This document shows, piece by piece, positions 14,328-27,599 of a DNA stretch of 64,000 nt (its first letter is position 1; each line of letters begins with the position of its first letter). This stretch comes from Strigamia acuminata (Eukaryota; Arthropoda; Chilopoda; Geophilomorpha; Linotaeniidae), in NCBI GenBank assembly GCA_949358305.1, contig OX442316.1, forward strand, positions 10,540,001-10,604,000, read 5' to 3'. The notes beneath the pieces were generated by a model. That model did no database searches. It was given only the letters and a program-made list of their open reading frames with translations, and was not told the origin of the DNA. The position numbers and the translations under genes are program-made.

Positions 14328-15288
14328 AGCAGTCCATTCGAATCACCAACATATCCAGAAAATAATCAACAAAACTAAATAATAATATTTTTTTCTTTTT
14401 TTTTATATTGTCATTTTGTCAATTTTTTTTCCAATTTATGAAAAATCTAAAGAAAAAAGAAAAAAAAAATTTTAAATTTAATTTACCATGATTTTTAAAG
14501 GTAAATATATAAAATCAATTATTCTTGCGAAAAAGATTGGAGCTAATACATGGAATTGGATCACCCAACAAATAAAAACAAGAGTGCACGCTTTGTGTCA
14601 CTGAATTATCAATAATAAATTCACCTTGTTGATCGTTATCACGGATTAGGTGATGTTGACGTCTCACATTGTACCGGTTTGCTGTTTATAATTGGAAATG
14701 GTTGAATGAGATGATGGAAAAAAAAATTGTGCCTGGTCCAGGTCGTGGGAATCTGGCTCAGATTCACACTGAGGGACGATCAGCTCTGAGAGCACACTGC
14801 TGAATGACGACGTGAAACACATCTAGCCATTAGATTTTCTTCTTAGTTTTGTCGTTAGATGGCGCACAGGGTTTTTCTATGTTTTCTTCTTGATTTCTGT
14901 TTTATTTTTTTTTTCTTGCCGTAAGTTCAAAGAAGTTATTTTTGGATCCAATTCTGAAAAATTTGAGCTTGTGTGTGGTCAAAATTTCATAACTTTTGTC
15001 TAACTAAAAACAAACTACCAAACTGTAAAAACAAACTTTTTTGTAAATGCAAAAGAAAGGTAAATAAATTTTTTAAATAAATAATTATTTAAATAATAGC
15101 ATTTATTTTTAATTTTTTGTGTTTGCCTACACACCCACCCTTCAGTAGGAAATGGAAGATGGAACCATAGTGGAACGTTAGGTCATTAGGTAACCTTGGT
15201 AACAATTTACAAATGGCGGCCGAAATCGTTGTTGCCGTATACCGTCTGATGTGTTATTTCTATAAGTGATTTGAAATAAGTGATTGTC
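14328..15288. promoter_or_regulatory. Putative bidirectional promoter, SLC35F / TSEN2
   Basis: 961 bp between divergent start codons. It is AT-rich with long A/T runs. No core element is confidently visible; the call is by arrangement. Confidence 0.4.
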
Positions 15289-16524
15289 ATGTCCGTCCTA
15301 AAATGTCGGGAACCTGTTCCTAAAAAGGGAGCACATTTAGATACGATTCCTGTTCCGATCACCGCTAGATCGCACGTTTGTAATGGTTCCTTGAACGGTA
15401 GAAATGTATTAGTTACCGAACCAGAAGAGATATATTTTTTACACAACAAAGGCAACTTTGGTTCTTGTATGTTACAAAAACGTCAATCGCGTATCGTAAG
15501 ATCTACGGAGCAACACAGGTGCTGTTAATTTGATTTTGTTTACATTAAAAAATTAATAAGTGGTTTTTATAATTTCCATTCAGATACAAAAGGAGAAAAA
15601 TATGGCCTCAAGAATCCGGAACCGATAGTTCTCGCTCTACCGATACGCCAATAATAAATGTAATTGATGATCAATGCGATGGAACAGAAGACACTGAAGT
15701 CGAAGATGAAAAATTGGCGGTTGTGGATGATCCATATCCGTTAATACAGTTGTTGCAACTTGATTTTCTGGATAGTTTTTATCTTATGCATTATTTAGAA
15801 TGTTTAACTGTTTGCCGTGATAATCAGGTATGTGGATATAAACTTTAACGTATAAAATCAATAGATTCAACTTATTTTTTCTTCGTTGTAAGCCCTTAGA
15901 AACTGCATCATTTTGGAGAATGTGTTACGAAAGAGATGCAAATTTTATACCTTCGTATGTTAGTTACCTTCACTTCCGGGAAAAAGGCTGGGTAGTAAAA
16001 AATGGATTGAAATTTGGAGTCCACTTACGTAATATAATTTTGATTTTATTTTTTTTATAGCTATCTGTGTTGTAAATAATTTTTTCTTTTTTAGTTTTAT
16101 ACAAATATGGGCCTGCGTACTATCACGGCTCGTACTCCGTTTTAATCCAAGCCGTTACCTCCGACATGTCTACTCCCGATCCATATTTTGCTACTGAAGA
16201 ATTAAATTGGCCGAACATTTTAGCCTGGAATCGAACAACAGAACACGTTTCTAAAGTCAGGCTAAAGAAATTATTTGTTAAATATATTAAAACATACCTA
16301 TTGTTTCTTATTTAACAGGAGTTGTTAATTTGTTACGTCATTCGATCGAAAAATCTTACCAAAGATGATTTAAGTTCTCCTAATTGTCTGTCTTCTTTCA
16401 AAGTTCAGGTAAAATAGAGAAAACAATTAAAAATGTATATTTTTTAAAAATTATTTCACAGGAAGTTCTCGTAAAGCGTTGGAAATCATCGGAAGAACGC
16501 GAACAAGACGATGACCAGTGTTAA
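15289..16524 (+). CDS. TSEN2: tRNA-splicing endonuclease subunit Sen2
   Basis: Six exons (15289-15518, 15584-15827, 15893-16028, 16095-16255, 16319-16408, 16462-16524) join in frame to about 307 residues. It is one of the two catalytic subunits of the nuclear endonuclease that excises tRNA introns, cutting the 5' splice site. The N-terminal half is variable, with an acidic linker (DDQCDGTEDTEVEDEK). The C-terminal nuclease domain has YLHFREKGWVVKNGLKFG and YKYGPAYYHGSYSVLI, which carries the catalytic Tyr and His. The Lys just before ELLICYV aligns with the catalytic Lys of human TSEN2. It ends EVLVKRWKSSEEREQDDDQC, like the human C-terminus. It is shorter than the human protein, mostly in the N-terminal half. 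AATAAA lies at 16664. Confidence 0.95.
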
Positions 16525-17877
16525 AATAAGCACGCTATATTTATTGAGCAAGTTTACAACATTAGACAAGGCTGCACTCTTTTTAAATATTTTTTTTTAA
16601 ATTAACTTACAATTTTAGAAGAAAAAATTGTTATTGTTGGTTATTTTAAGTCAATGAACATGAAATAAAGTCGTATTATTATTTAAATATTAGAAGAATT
16701 TTTAAAATACAGTGCCTGCACTGTCTCGAAATAGCCTAAAAATGCTTCCAAATCTTTGTCAAAAGTAATGCAATGTTTGAAATTTTATTTTACACTTCAC
16801 GCTTCAAAATTACATAACTGGCAGTACGCTTACAAATCACATTACAACAGCAGTAATCGAGCAATTTAAAAAACAAAACAAAAAAACATTTAAACTATAT
16901 CTTCTCAACAAACTTAATTTCTGCGTACCTATATTTAATTACAGAACAAGCAACTATGTAAATTGCAACTAACAAATGTGTACATATTACAGTTTTTGTT
17001 GCTTAAACAATCAGCAGTTGATAATTAGCCCAAACATGAATAAAAACTTCAATTTTTTTTCTTTTTCTAGTAAATTGACCTGTCATTTAACGTATATCTT
17101 TATTTTAAATATCAAATTCGGATAAATTTCAAGAGTTATAGATTTTAACCATTCTTTTTCAAACATAATCGTCCAAACCCGACAACTTCAACTAGGTATT
17201 TCTTTAAAAAAAAATTAAACAGTGATGTTAGATATGAGAGTTACCTGAGCTGTTCAATGCCCCTCTCACTTGTCTTAATTCACACACGCATAAATAAAAT
17301 AAACTTGCACAATTTAATCATTGTCATCACAGACTGAATTCGACATTGAAATTTTAAAAAAATATATCAACTGCACGATAAATGATTCATAAAATGAAAT
17401 AAAATACAAAATAAAATACCTCAATTCAATGACAAATGAAGAAAAACAGAAAAAAATCACAATGGAAGGCGCAAGGCTTGAAAAAACGTAATAATTTCAT
17501 TGATATATATATAAAAGTTATTCAAAAATTTCATTTCCTCGGATTATCTACAAATTAACAAACGCTTTCCACAATCGATTCCAAGACCAATGTAGATTGT
17601 CCTTAAGTTGGAATAAATTATATCTCGTTTCGATATCTATCTCCGCAACAATTTGTTTCTTTTTTTATCAACATTTTACAAAGCACAATACCTAAAAGTA
17701 TTTCTTTACTCTACACGATGTAAGGTGACCTACACATGATTTTTTTTTGTCTGTAATGATTATATTTGCGCTTACACATTTATCCTAGCAAATTATTTTT
17801 TCCTTTCTTTTTTTTTTGGCTGAAGAATAAACGAACATTTCATCTGCTGAAAATATAAATAAGGAACCTCAACTCGT
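16525..17877. other. Convergent 3' region, TSEN2 / ORP1
   Basis: 1.35 kb of AT-rich sequence between two convergent stop codons. It holds the TSEN2 poly(A) signal at 16664 and presumably the ORP1 3' UTR. Nothing else is recognised. Confidence 0.4.
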
Positions 17878-20800
17878 TTAAAAGATGTCCGGAGTATTAG
17901 AAAATTTTTTATCCCAATATCCGCCTATATAATTCCAATCCTCATCTTTTGTATAAGGATTCGGCCCAGCTTCAAACCACCTTTAAAAAAACAAAAAAAA
18001 AAACAATAAATCACAATATTTACAAGAAAAATAAAACGATGTACCGTGGTTTCCAGTTATCCTTGTCCACTCTACGGCCTTTTTTAGCATCTCTCTGCTT
18101 TTCTTCTAGGCGAGTCTTTTCTACAGCGGCTCCATCTGTTTTAAAAACATTTTAGTTACAAAAACTTTGCTAAATTGAGATAGTGTCATGGATTTACCGA
18201 TATCTCCTTCTTCCAGTTTTCTAATATCCGGTCGAAACCGGCAATCGGTTGGGCATAACCTCTCCGCCATTTTGTGTTCCATTTCGTTTAATGTCATTGC
18301 AAACTGAGTAAACTGATAATACTAAAATTGCAAAAATTAATTAGTAAGAAAAAAGATGAGCGTTAACCAAACTATGCAGTTCTAACCTGTTCGGAGTCTT
18401 GCGGTCTTGCGGTTGCTTCCCACAACATGACAGAATTTGGAATGTCCAATGAATACACCGATGGATTTTTTGGGACTGGCTCCTCAGGATCTTCGATTTG
18501 AGATTCATCAAAACCGTTGCTATTCTGATACAAGAAATAATACAATAACAAAGCAATAAAAATCACATTTTCAAGTTGTTAACTAACCGATGGTCCACTG
18601 CTGTAACTTTGTTTGCTTGATTTTTTTGAAGCGTGTGCAGGACTGCTGCCTGGTGTACTGCGAGGCGTGTCACCCGTTTTAAGCCGTTGTGGATTGGTCT
18701 TCACGTAATCTTCGTACGACTCGATATCGACGGCTTTAATAAAATCTGTCCATTTACCGTACATAAACTTTAGTTTCTTTTTTCTATAATTTCAAATAAT
18801 AGTTGTTAAGTTTTTGCGTGTAACTACGTACTTTCTAAACATTTTCTAACCTTTTGTCTACTACAAATCCTTCGACTTTATGAAGATCTTTACTGAACCA
18901 GCCAGCAGGTTTGAAATTAACTGTACATTTCATATTAGTTTTGTGATTTACAACTTCCAATACTCCGTACTATTTAAAAAAAAGTAACTATTGTAAAAAT
19001 TAAAAAATAGTTTTTCATTGATAAATTACCTGCTCAATCCATAATTTTCCTACTATGATATTATGTATGCAACAATTTACATTACTCCATGTGTACGCCT
19101 CACCGTGTCTAAAAAATTAAATAAAAAATTAATTTATATAAATAAATAAATAAATAAATAACGTTTACTTTGGAAGTTCCACGGTGATAATTCCTTTGGG
19201 CTGAATCTCAACGGATTTCCCCCAAAATTTTAATTTTGGTTGAATTGAGCCGTGAAAAATGAAGTCTGGAGAATGGGCATGGAATGCACTGACAGGAGGA
19301 TGATGACTGACTTGCTCGCAAATTAAATGATAGTCGCCCCTTTCCAATTCGTACGTTTCACCCAAGAGAGGATTAAATGGTTTCCCAATACGTTCCCAAT
19401 TGGCTGCAAGAGCTGAGACCGCGAATGCTGTCACATACTGTTCAGTAATCACAAAAAAAATACATTAAATCCACAACCGAACAAAATTCATTCCACAACA
19501 ACAATACCTGAATTCTTTCTGTAGGTGAGTGTAGTTTGTTTGCTTCTTTCAACAGATATGCATATTCCATGTATTCTGACATTCGCTGGAGGAAACTCAG
19601 TGGTTCATTGAAGATAATTGGAAATGTAATCTTGGATAATTCCTAATAGAAAAAAAATATTTTAAAGAGAGAATAATTTGTACATTTTATTTAGTTAAGT
19701 ACTTACTTTGCCAATACAGTGTTTCAATATACTCCAGATGCTGTAATCATTCCGAGCAAACATTGGCACAGGCAGTTTAAGTCTAAGCAAATAGAAAAAG
19801 GAAACACATAAAAGAAACAATAATAACCAACCCACACGCTTTCAACTTCTTTTTTTATTTGAAACGTATAATTGTATTAAATTAATCCATTGTAACCAAG
19901 CAACAGGATAGGAGCAATGAACTTGGCAAGATATTTTGGTCTATTCTATATTTTATTTATATTTTTACATCACGCAATATCGTTTTTAATTTAATACAAC
20001 CACGTTTCATCTAGTCGTTCGTCAAGTTGAAGAACCCAATAATCAAGAACGTGAGACCGGGTTAAAGTCAATATGTCCAGGTCAAAAATAAATGGCCTGG
20101 AAATTAAAGGTGCGGAGTTGTTGTTGTTCTGTTTGGAGCGAATTGTACCCGTTAGATATAGCAAACAGGTGATAATGCGTGCAACAAATTGGAATTGACT
20201 CAAACTTAATTAATTTACGATTACATTTCAATAGCTGCATTCGAAAATAGAAACAGCTCAAACGAGATCATTAGTCTTTTGTAAATTTGTAAAGGATAAT
20301 TGTGTTTTCTTTCTCAATGCATTTTCTGGAAAATAAAAATTGTTTTCAACTTGATTTCCAAACAATTTATTTTTATACTCCAATCGCGCGTTGTTTTGAC
20401 ATCATAAACTAATTGCAAACCAGGCGGAAATTATAATTTGATACAAAGCCAAAATTTCCTAACCTGGTATAAAAAAAAAGATTTAAAAAAAAAAACCTCC
20501 AAAAAAAAAATTAAAACAAAGGCACACGTGTTGAAAAATGGAAACAATCCGTCATGTGTGAAATGGGTTCTCGCGAGCCATTTGCTGCCATTTCTGTGGT
20601 CGATCGATAAGACCATACAAACCGACTGTCTGTCGTAGTTAACGGCAAATAATTGAATTCAGTGTCAACTATAGTCGAATTTAACTCGAGTTTAGTGCTC
20701 CAAGAACATTAAACCGCTTAGACGCGTCTAGTTTCGCAAAAACAACACCAAAAAATGTTATCCAACATCAAATCACACAACTTTTCTCTAATTTAGCAAT

Positions 20801-22323
20801 AAAAAACACACAAAAACACTGCACTTGAATATACTGTACCTCTGTAAATAAATTACCTAATACATTCTAATTAGCTAATGAGAAAAACAGTCCTTGAGAA
20901 GAAACTAGAATTTAAAATCTCAGTATGCTCGATAATATCCCTCGAGAAATTTGTTATTGTTAAACTTGAAAATTTGCTTAGCAATTATCCCTTCTAATGC
21001 TTTTAATACCTCCACTTTACGTTTTAAAGCTGGAATTGGAATCTTCATTAAATTCTCATTAAAACTACATATTTGTACGAACTTTTTCAAATTTCAATTA
21101 TGAGGATTATAATTACTTTAGGCACATTTAACGCGCACTAATATAATTAGAATTTGTTATACTGTATTAAAATACGCTTCCACGTTGAAACTATTTCAAA
21201 ACCGTAGTATCACACCGTCACATCTCAATTGTCAAGTTCTTTTGTAAAAGAAAAATAATTTAAAAAATTTGTACTTAATCTTGATTTTAATATAAAGTTT
21301 TATTTATTTATTTATTTAATTAATTAATTTGTTTGTTTGTTTGTTTGTTTGTTTGTTCAGCATTTGCAATTAAGTTAATCAAATGACATCACATATATTA
21401 GAACATGATTAGAAATGCTGATTCAACGTTTTATATAAACCAATTTATTAATTTGGCATTTAGATAAAGATAAAAAAGAGAAATACCAACTAAAATCGAT
21501 ATTTCAAACGACTCAACACAAAACTGGCGTTGCACCCAAAACAAAATCAAATTATAAAGTTGAACCAATTTGATATTTAGACACTCGGAAATAACCAGTG
21601 AAACGGGTCACCGCCGACGGGTGTCTTAAAACGACTTTGACATTGGAAATCAAAATTTAAATGCTTCCAATAATTCCACTTCCTTCTTTCTTCCTTTTGT
21701 ACACTATGAATGAAATTAAATATTAAATATCTATCAAATCATAGCATTCAACCAGAACCGAAAAATAGCCGGAAATAATTCATAAAAATGCATCGTGGTC
21801 AAAACCCCACTGCCTCATCAGTCATCAGCAAAATGAAAAATCACGTTGATGAGAAATTAACTATGGATTTGGAATTTTCTTCGCTCACAATTCTGACCTT
21901 GGGCCCACACGCCGAAAATCGATCCAAATGTATGTGTGTATGGCGTTTCTTCTCAATCGAAGCAGACATTTCCAATCATATCAAAACTACCGGGAAATTT
22001 CTTTCCCATTTAATGACAATTGACGCAAACTGTCAAACATCACATCATGTTTCATAATCCTCAATTAAACAAAACATTTCAGTATTTCACAAACCCCAAA
22101 ATAAAAATTGATTTAGTTTCCTCCCTCAAAAAACAAAAGAAAAAAAGGAAGTTATCGCCAAATCAGTTGTCTCCATTAAACTACCTATTCAATAATTCCA
22201 TCTGCACAAATTCAAAGCAAATTACAAGACAAAATAAAATATATAAACAAACTAGAAAAAAAAGAAGTTATTATTATACCTGTGTTGCCATTCGGATTTT
22301 CCTTCATCGACGACAACAGCCAT
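17878..22323 (-). CDS. OSBPL1A: ORP1 short isoform (ORD only) from an internal first exon
   Basis: Exon 22280-22323 encodes MAVVVDEGKSEWQH plus two bases and splices at CACAG|gtataa to the same acceptor at 19782 used by the long form (whose upstream exon ends AAACG|gtgag in the same phase). In-frame TGA stops only 24 nt upstream show that this is a first coding exon, not part of the long form. The product is about 457 residues with only the ligand-binding domain, like vertebrate ORP1S. A separate promoter just above 22323 is inferred. Confidence 0.8.
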
Positions 22324-25300
22324 ATTTAACCGATTTCGATAATTTCACTATATAAATTCACTGCGCCTCGAATCAAATTCCACTATGTAAGGAATGCTCT
22401 CACGTGCGACTCGAACTACCCATAGCGATTTGACAAGATCAGAGTGGGTGTCCATGAGTGTATTCAAACACAACAAAATTTAAAAATAAATAAAAAACAA
22501 AGGTAGGAGTGAGAAGAATGAAGGTTCCCAGGCAAACGGAAGTGAATCAAGTGATTTGATTGCAAATCATAAATTAGAAAATATCAAAGAAGCGGGTTAA
22601 GATAAAGACAGAGAGCGGGCAAATTCTCGTATCCCATTTCGTCATCAACTCCGCATTCCTCGCACTATACACGCACACAATGCATGGATTCAGAGTTGTG
22701 CGTTTCTTTGAACACTCGTGTCCTCTGCTGGCGGACCAGAGCAATCAATAACCCGGAATGATCCATTTAGAACACTTTAGGTGGGCACCGACTACGCCAT
22801 ACACCCGTGATAAATACTTCTTCCTTTTAAGTCAACTTCGTTAATGTTAAGGTCAACGCATTAAAAATAAAATTCGATTCAAAAATCCGACACGGTTAAA
22901 AAAGAGCGTCTATAATAGAAAAAAACAAATTATAGACAAGTGCCTCTACTTGTGTATCAAAATAGTTGACGCCTAGCGATAAAAAATGTAAAGAATGGCG
23001 AAATTAAGGCTGAAATGGGTAAAAATTAGAGCCGTTTGCAAAAAAGATTGTTTTACAGCTTAATTTTGAACCAACACCTGTCAGAACCTGTTTAAAATAA
23101 AAATTTTATTTTTTGGAATAAAATTTATTCGGTTATGTAACGATGAATTAACAAATGAAGTTGGATCCCATTTGGATTCAAGTGGAAAAGTGCCAAAAAT
23201 GGCATCTTTAAATATGAAGGTCACTAGAATTCAAGTTGTGGTCTCATTACAAACCATCTACAATCTTCTAGGAAGATTAAAGAATAAATGTTATCTAATG
23301 TACCAGTCAACACTAATAAACATTTCAATCGACCCGATACTGATTCGTATTTGTCAATCAAGTATGAATAAAATAAAATAAAATAAAATTTACACTTGTA
23401 TTAGAATAATATTACATTTTCCATCACACACCTCACTTAGCCCGTATTTATTACTTTTTTTTAACGTTTAGGTCAATGATTATCATCAAAAGAATTCAAA
23501 CAAATAAAATGAAATAATTAAATTCACACGTCTTAAATGTCAGCGAGTCAAATCTTTGCTCTTTCGAATGAATCATTTTTATTTGTTTGAGAAGTGTGTC
23601 AGGTAATAAAACACGTTTTAAAAAAATATAAAAAGAAAAATAGATCATCCAGAGGTCACCTTAATCTAAACACACATCTAGTGTAATCAAGTGAAAATTT
23701 AAAAACATCGAGGTGGGATAATAAAAACAAAATGGCGAATAGAAATCGAAAAAAAATAAAATACCCTAAAACTCACCGTTTACCGTCCGGACCTTTCGGG
23801 ACAGACCGCATCTTTGATTTTGACCTATCCCTGCCAGACGTTCCTGATTCGGACTCCAATATAGTTGCTGATGGGTTCGCTTTTTCGGACCTTCTGGACT
23901 CCCTCTTTGATGGGCCTGACGAGTGGGACGAACTCTTATGTTTTGTTGAATTACTTGTTGTGTCGCTGCTGGAACTCGGGTTTGGATGTGGATCGTTACA
24001 GACTATAAATTTAGATAAACAAATATGGATATAGTAACCAATAAAATTATTTACTGCGGTGAATTGGTGTGGAAAATAATGTTTCACGTACCAGTTGACG
24101 TTGGGGAGTTGTTCTTCTCATTTAAATTGGAGAAGAAACTCCAAACATTTAACATTTCTAGCGCTTAAAACTAACACTTATTCCACAGCGACTACGACCT
24201 TCACCTATCTCAGCAAACTGAAATGTTTTTGTCTCTAGTTTGAGCTATAGAGCGTTTTAGGTCACTTCGTATCAACCTCAATTCTTTAAAACGCCGTTTC
24301 GTGTCAAAGTTTGTCATATCAAAAAAAAATTATAATGAATTTTAAAAAAAAAATTGTAATTTACTCCCTTGAATGCATGTGAATTTCGACACAGTCCGAA
24401 ACCAGAAACCTGGAGCAATTCGTTTAACATTTGTAGTTTTAGTTACAGCGATAGCAATGATCAGTGATACTTTAATTCAGCTAATTTCCACACAATTCCA
24501 TAAATTTCCAATCGAATTTTATATTTATAATTATGTAACAACTCGAGTAGAAAAAAACAATTACCTTCCTCAAAATCGCCGACACAACCGCACCAGTTGA
24601 AAAGGTTTGCCATTTTCTAAACCAAATTGCTACTTACTATGGTCGCCATTCTTTAACAATAATCGCGCTTACAAGTTGTTTACAAATAGAAGCAATTGTC
24701 GCAATAAAGTTGAGAAATTATTGTTACATTTTATAAGAGTTGACATTACCGTAAGTAAATATTTCTTTAATAATCCCTTGAATCAACAATTGTAATCATT
24801 CTCACCTTTAGCTTCGTCCGACTCGTCTTCGGGTTCGTCAAAAGCATCGTAAAACTCATCATCGCTCGTGTCGTAAAATCGAGGTGACCTGGCAGATCGC
24901 GACTTTGGTGTATTGAAAGGAGATGTAGCCATAGATTGCTCTAATTCGTGATGCTCCTTCGCCAAAACGTGTAACGAATGTTGTAACACGCGACATTTCT
25001 CCTGCTCGTTTTTCAACTGCAGTAATCGAACCTCCTCTTGCTGAGTGAAGATAGTCATGCAATGATTAAGGCTCGTCATCATTGCTTGTGCAGCCTCGGT
25101 TATTTGACGAAGTCTTTTATGAACTACCGGTATATTAAAAGAAAATGCTTAAACAAAAATTCAACTTACTGCATTACAGCAGTTAAAATTTAAAATATTA
25201 CTGCTTTTTGAATTATCTTCAGGGATGGCTAGAGACAAAGCTGTGATTTCATTCTTAAGAAGTTGTTCGTGAGCTTGTGCAGTCTAGAGAAAATATTTAT

Positions 25301-27119
25301 GTATTTATGTTTATTACAGTCGCTGGGGTACGTACTTTAAGAGCATCCTGCATCGAGCCTAATGGCAAAACATCTTGTTCTTCTTCCTCATCGGAGGATG
25401 CAACGTCTAACCCTTGATTCATATAGTAAGTGCTGTAATCGATGTGTTCTCTTAAAGCATTTAACCATTTCTAAATTAAAATAGAATTGATTTTAATGTA
25501 CACTTGGGAGTAAATGTCAATTCATCTAACTTGTAGTCCCACTCCTCCAAGTTCGTCTTGATTTTGCAAAAGACTCAAGCGGTGCATTGTGTTATCGTTA
25601 AAATGAATCACAATTACATTTGCTTCTAACGTCAAAGCCTTAATTTAGAAAACAAAAATTATATTTTGTTTTAAAAAAAATTTCTATTAATTAAAAGAAA
25701 TGTACAAAAGCGGTGGCGTCGTCCAAATGCTTGTAGCCTTTTCTTTTGACCCCCGAACACGCATCAGCCCTTATAAAAAAATTAAAATCAAATAGAAATC
25801 AAAATAGATGTGTTTTTTGGACTCACCTCGTCTTAAAATATGTCAAAACTCCACGCTCTAAAACTGCCCATATGTTTTGCCACCCGAGGAAACGACTTCT
25901 CTACATTTCAATGTCAAAATAACACAAAAAAAAATTTAAAACAATTTCTTGTACAGGTTAATTAATTTAATACCTTCAAAAGGGGCCCTTCAAAACGAGG
26001 CACGTGTCTGACTAGTTTTTTAATCGGTTGTACGTCTAAAAGCTGCCGCATTTTAATAGTTTGAGCAAGCTGAAGTGCCGTTTGTCCTGTATAAAACATT
26101 AAAATGTTACAATCATTTATAGAAATTAAAATATTGATGAACCTTGATTATTTCTAATGGTAGAATCGATCCCGTTTTGTAATAAAACAACCGCAATTTC
26201 TTTCTGGTCCCTGTAAGCACAACAGTGAAGTGCCGTGTTTCCATTTGCGTCGTAACAATTAATGTTGGGAGGATGTGCTTCTCTTAACTGATGAAAAAGG
26301 TCATTTTTCATTAGAAATATTGAAAAATATTAAAATGTAATCAGTTTTTAACCAGTAAAATAACACGATCAAAGTTTCCCTCACGAGTTGCATGTAGGAA
26401 TTGCTCCTCTTTTTTTTTAATTTCTGTTTTTTCAGCACCTGGATATCACAAATTCAAAATTTTAATTTATAAAAAATAAACTTTTATATCAATTCGACTT
26501 TAACCTTCAATGAGATCTCGTACTTCCTTTACTAAAGCCGCGTGTCTCGGTGTTAAACCCTCCCCATTAATTGTAGAAACATCCGCTTTGTGCTTTAGTA
26601 AAAGGATGACCAAAGACTAAGAAAATTGCAGAAATAAAAATTTTAAATAATTAAAAATTAAATAAATTTGTTTCAGTTTTGTGTGTTTACTGCTCGTCCT
26701 GTAAATGCAGCCTTATGAAGAGGCGTATCTCCTGCTTCGTTTACAACATTTACATTTGCGCCAGCCTGAAATTTCAGAAGAAAAAAAAACATTTAAAGAT
26801 TGCACACGTTTATTTTCATTACAATGTTTACTTGCAACAATATTTCAGACACTCTTTCATGGCCAAAATAACACGCTAAATGAAGCGGCGTCCATCCTAA
26901 ATTACTTTTCGCTTGACCTGCAAAAAATTTAGCTTTTAATATAACTGTACTCAACCGATTTTTTAATTAAAAAATATAAATACCTTTGCAGTTAATATCC
27001 AGATTTATTTTCTTTTCCTTTTTCGCTTGCAAAAGTTCTCGAACCATAGCATCATCTCCATTTCGAGCCGACTGCAATAATAATTCTTCAAACTCGTCCG
27101 CAATAGTTGAGAAATTCAT
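17878..27119 (-). CDS. OSBPL1A: Oxysterol-binding protein-related protein 1, long form (ORP1L)
   Basis: Fourteen 5' exons (first 26984-27119, last 23777-24002) join with ten ORD exons (19707-19782 down to 17878-17980), all in phase, giving about 1029 residues. Order: N-terminal ankyrin repeats (SNLGWTPLHLACYFGHE, GDTPLHKAAFTGRA, GNTALHCCAYRD); PH domain (FLGWQNIWAVLERGVLTYF to KWLNALREHI); acidic linker; coiled coil (LRQITEAAQAMMTSLNHC to AKEHHELEQ); FFAT-like motif DDEFYDAFDEPE for VAP binding; Ser-rich linker; then the sterol-binding ORD with NPLLGETYEL and the family signature EQVSHHPP. The protein ends NPYTKDEDWNYIGGYWD. In animals ORP1L links late endosomes to ER contact sites and senses cholesterol. 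The Ser/Lys/Pro insert after TNPQRLKTGDTP is lineage-specific. Nearly all domain order matches human OSBPL1A. Confidence 0.95.
19783..22279 (-). other. ORP1 intron between short-form first exon and ORD
   Basis: 2.5 kb, AT-rich. It contains the tetranucleotide tract at 21300-21358 and several chance ORFs (such as 21788-22057) that lack splice context or family resemblance. Confidence 0.5.
21300..21358. repeat. (TTTA)n / (TTTG)n microsatellite
   Basis: A compound tetranucleotide tract: about five TTTA/TTAA units followed by about seven GTTT units, ending TTCAG. It is intronic. Confidence 0.8.
22324..23776 (-). promoter_or_regulatory. 5' flank of ORP1 short isoform (within long-form intron)
   Basis: 1.45 kb between the last long-form-specific exon and the short-form first exon. 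It should hold the internal promoter and short-form 5' UTR. A CACGTG-type E-box occurs at about 22402-22407 (ctCACGTGcg), roughly 80 bp from the short-form ATG. The rest is AT-rich and featureless. Confidence 0.35.
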
Positions 27120-27599
27120 CCTGAACCGAACTCGTAAAATTTGACGATTGAAAACTTAATGATTGAAAACCTAATTACGGTCAATTTATACACATATACA
27201 GGCGCATTGTAGTCAACTAAGTGTGTGATCTGTCATTATTGTACGTAGTAAAAGTAGAAATCGGTAATTTTCCTGGCTAATTTGGTTATCGAGGCTAATA
27301 ATTGCACTAGTTTTGAGCCAATGCTTCGTCTTGCTCATTTATTTCAGCTGTAAACACGGAAATTACTCCCACGTCACCGTCAGCCTTGCAGGAAGAGCCA
27401 TGTGACTTTGCAGGGACCATAGGGGGCGTTGCAGTTAGTGACATAGTAATCTGAATTTCCAGTTCAGTTCTGAACCATAAGAGAAACCATTTTGCTTGTG
27501 TTGTTGTGTAATAATGACGAAATAAAAGCTTTGCGCATGTTATTAAACACGCGAGATCCCTTCTTCTTGCAATAAAATTTTAAAATTTAAAGAATAGCT
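27120..27599. promoter_or_regulatory. Putative bidirectional promoter, ORP1 long form / IF1-like
   Basis: 480 bp between divergent start codons. It contains a GC-richer patch (27370-27440) compared with its surroundings. The call is by arrangement. Confidence 0.4.

Noticed and set aside
16319-16408. Apparent loss of the catalytic Lys of TSEN2 (CYVIRSK instead of CYLIKPS)
   Set aside because: The catalytic Lys of the family aligns with the Lys just before ELLICYV, which is present at the end of the previous exon. The Arg is not the catalytic site.
19165-19452. Start codon for ORP1 at 19452 (MITEQ)
   Set aside because: MITEQ is intronic. The exon begins at 19437 after a CAG acceptor, and the reading frame continues from upstream exons.
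21788-22355. Two overlapping ORFs in the ORP1 intron
   Set aside because: They have no start context, splice support or recognisable composition. They are explained by chance in AT-rich intron sequence.
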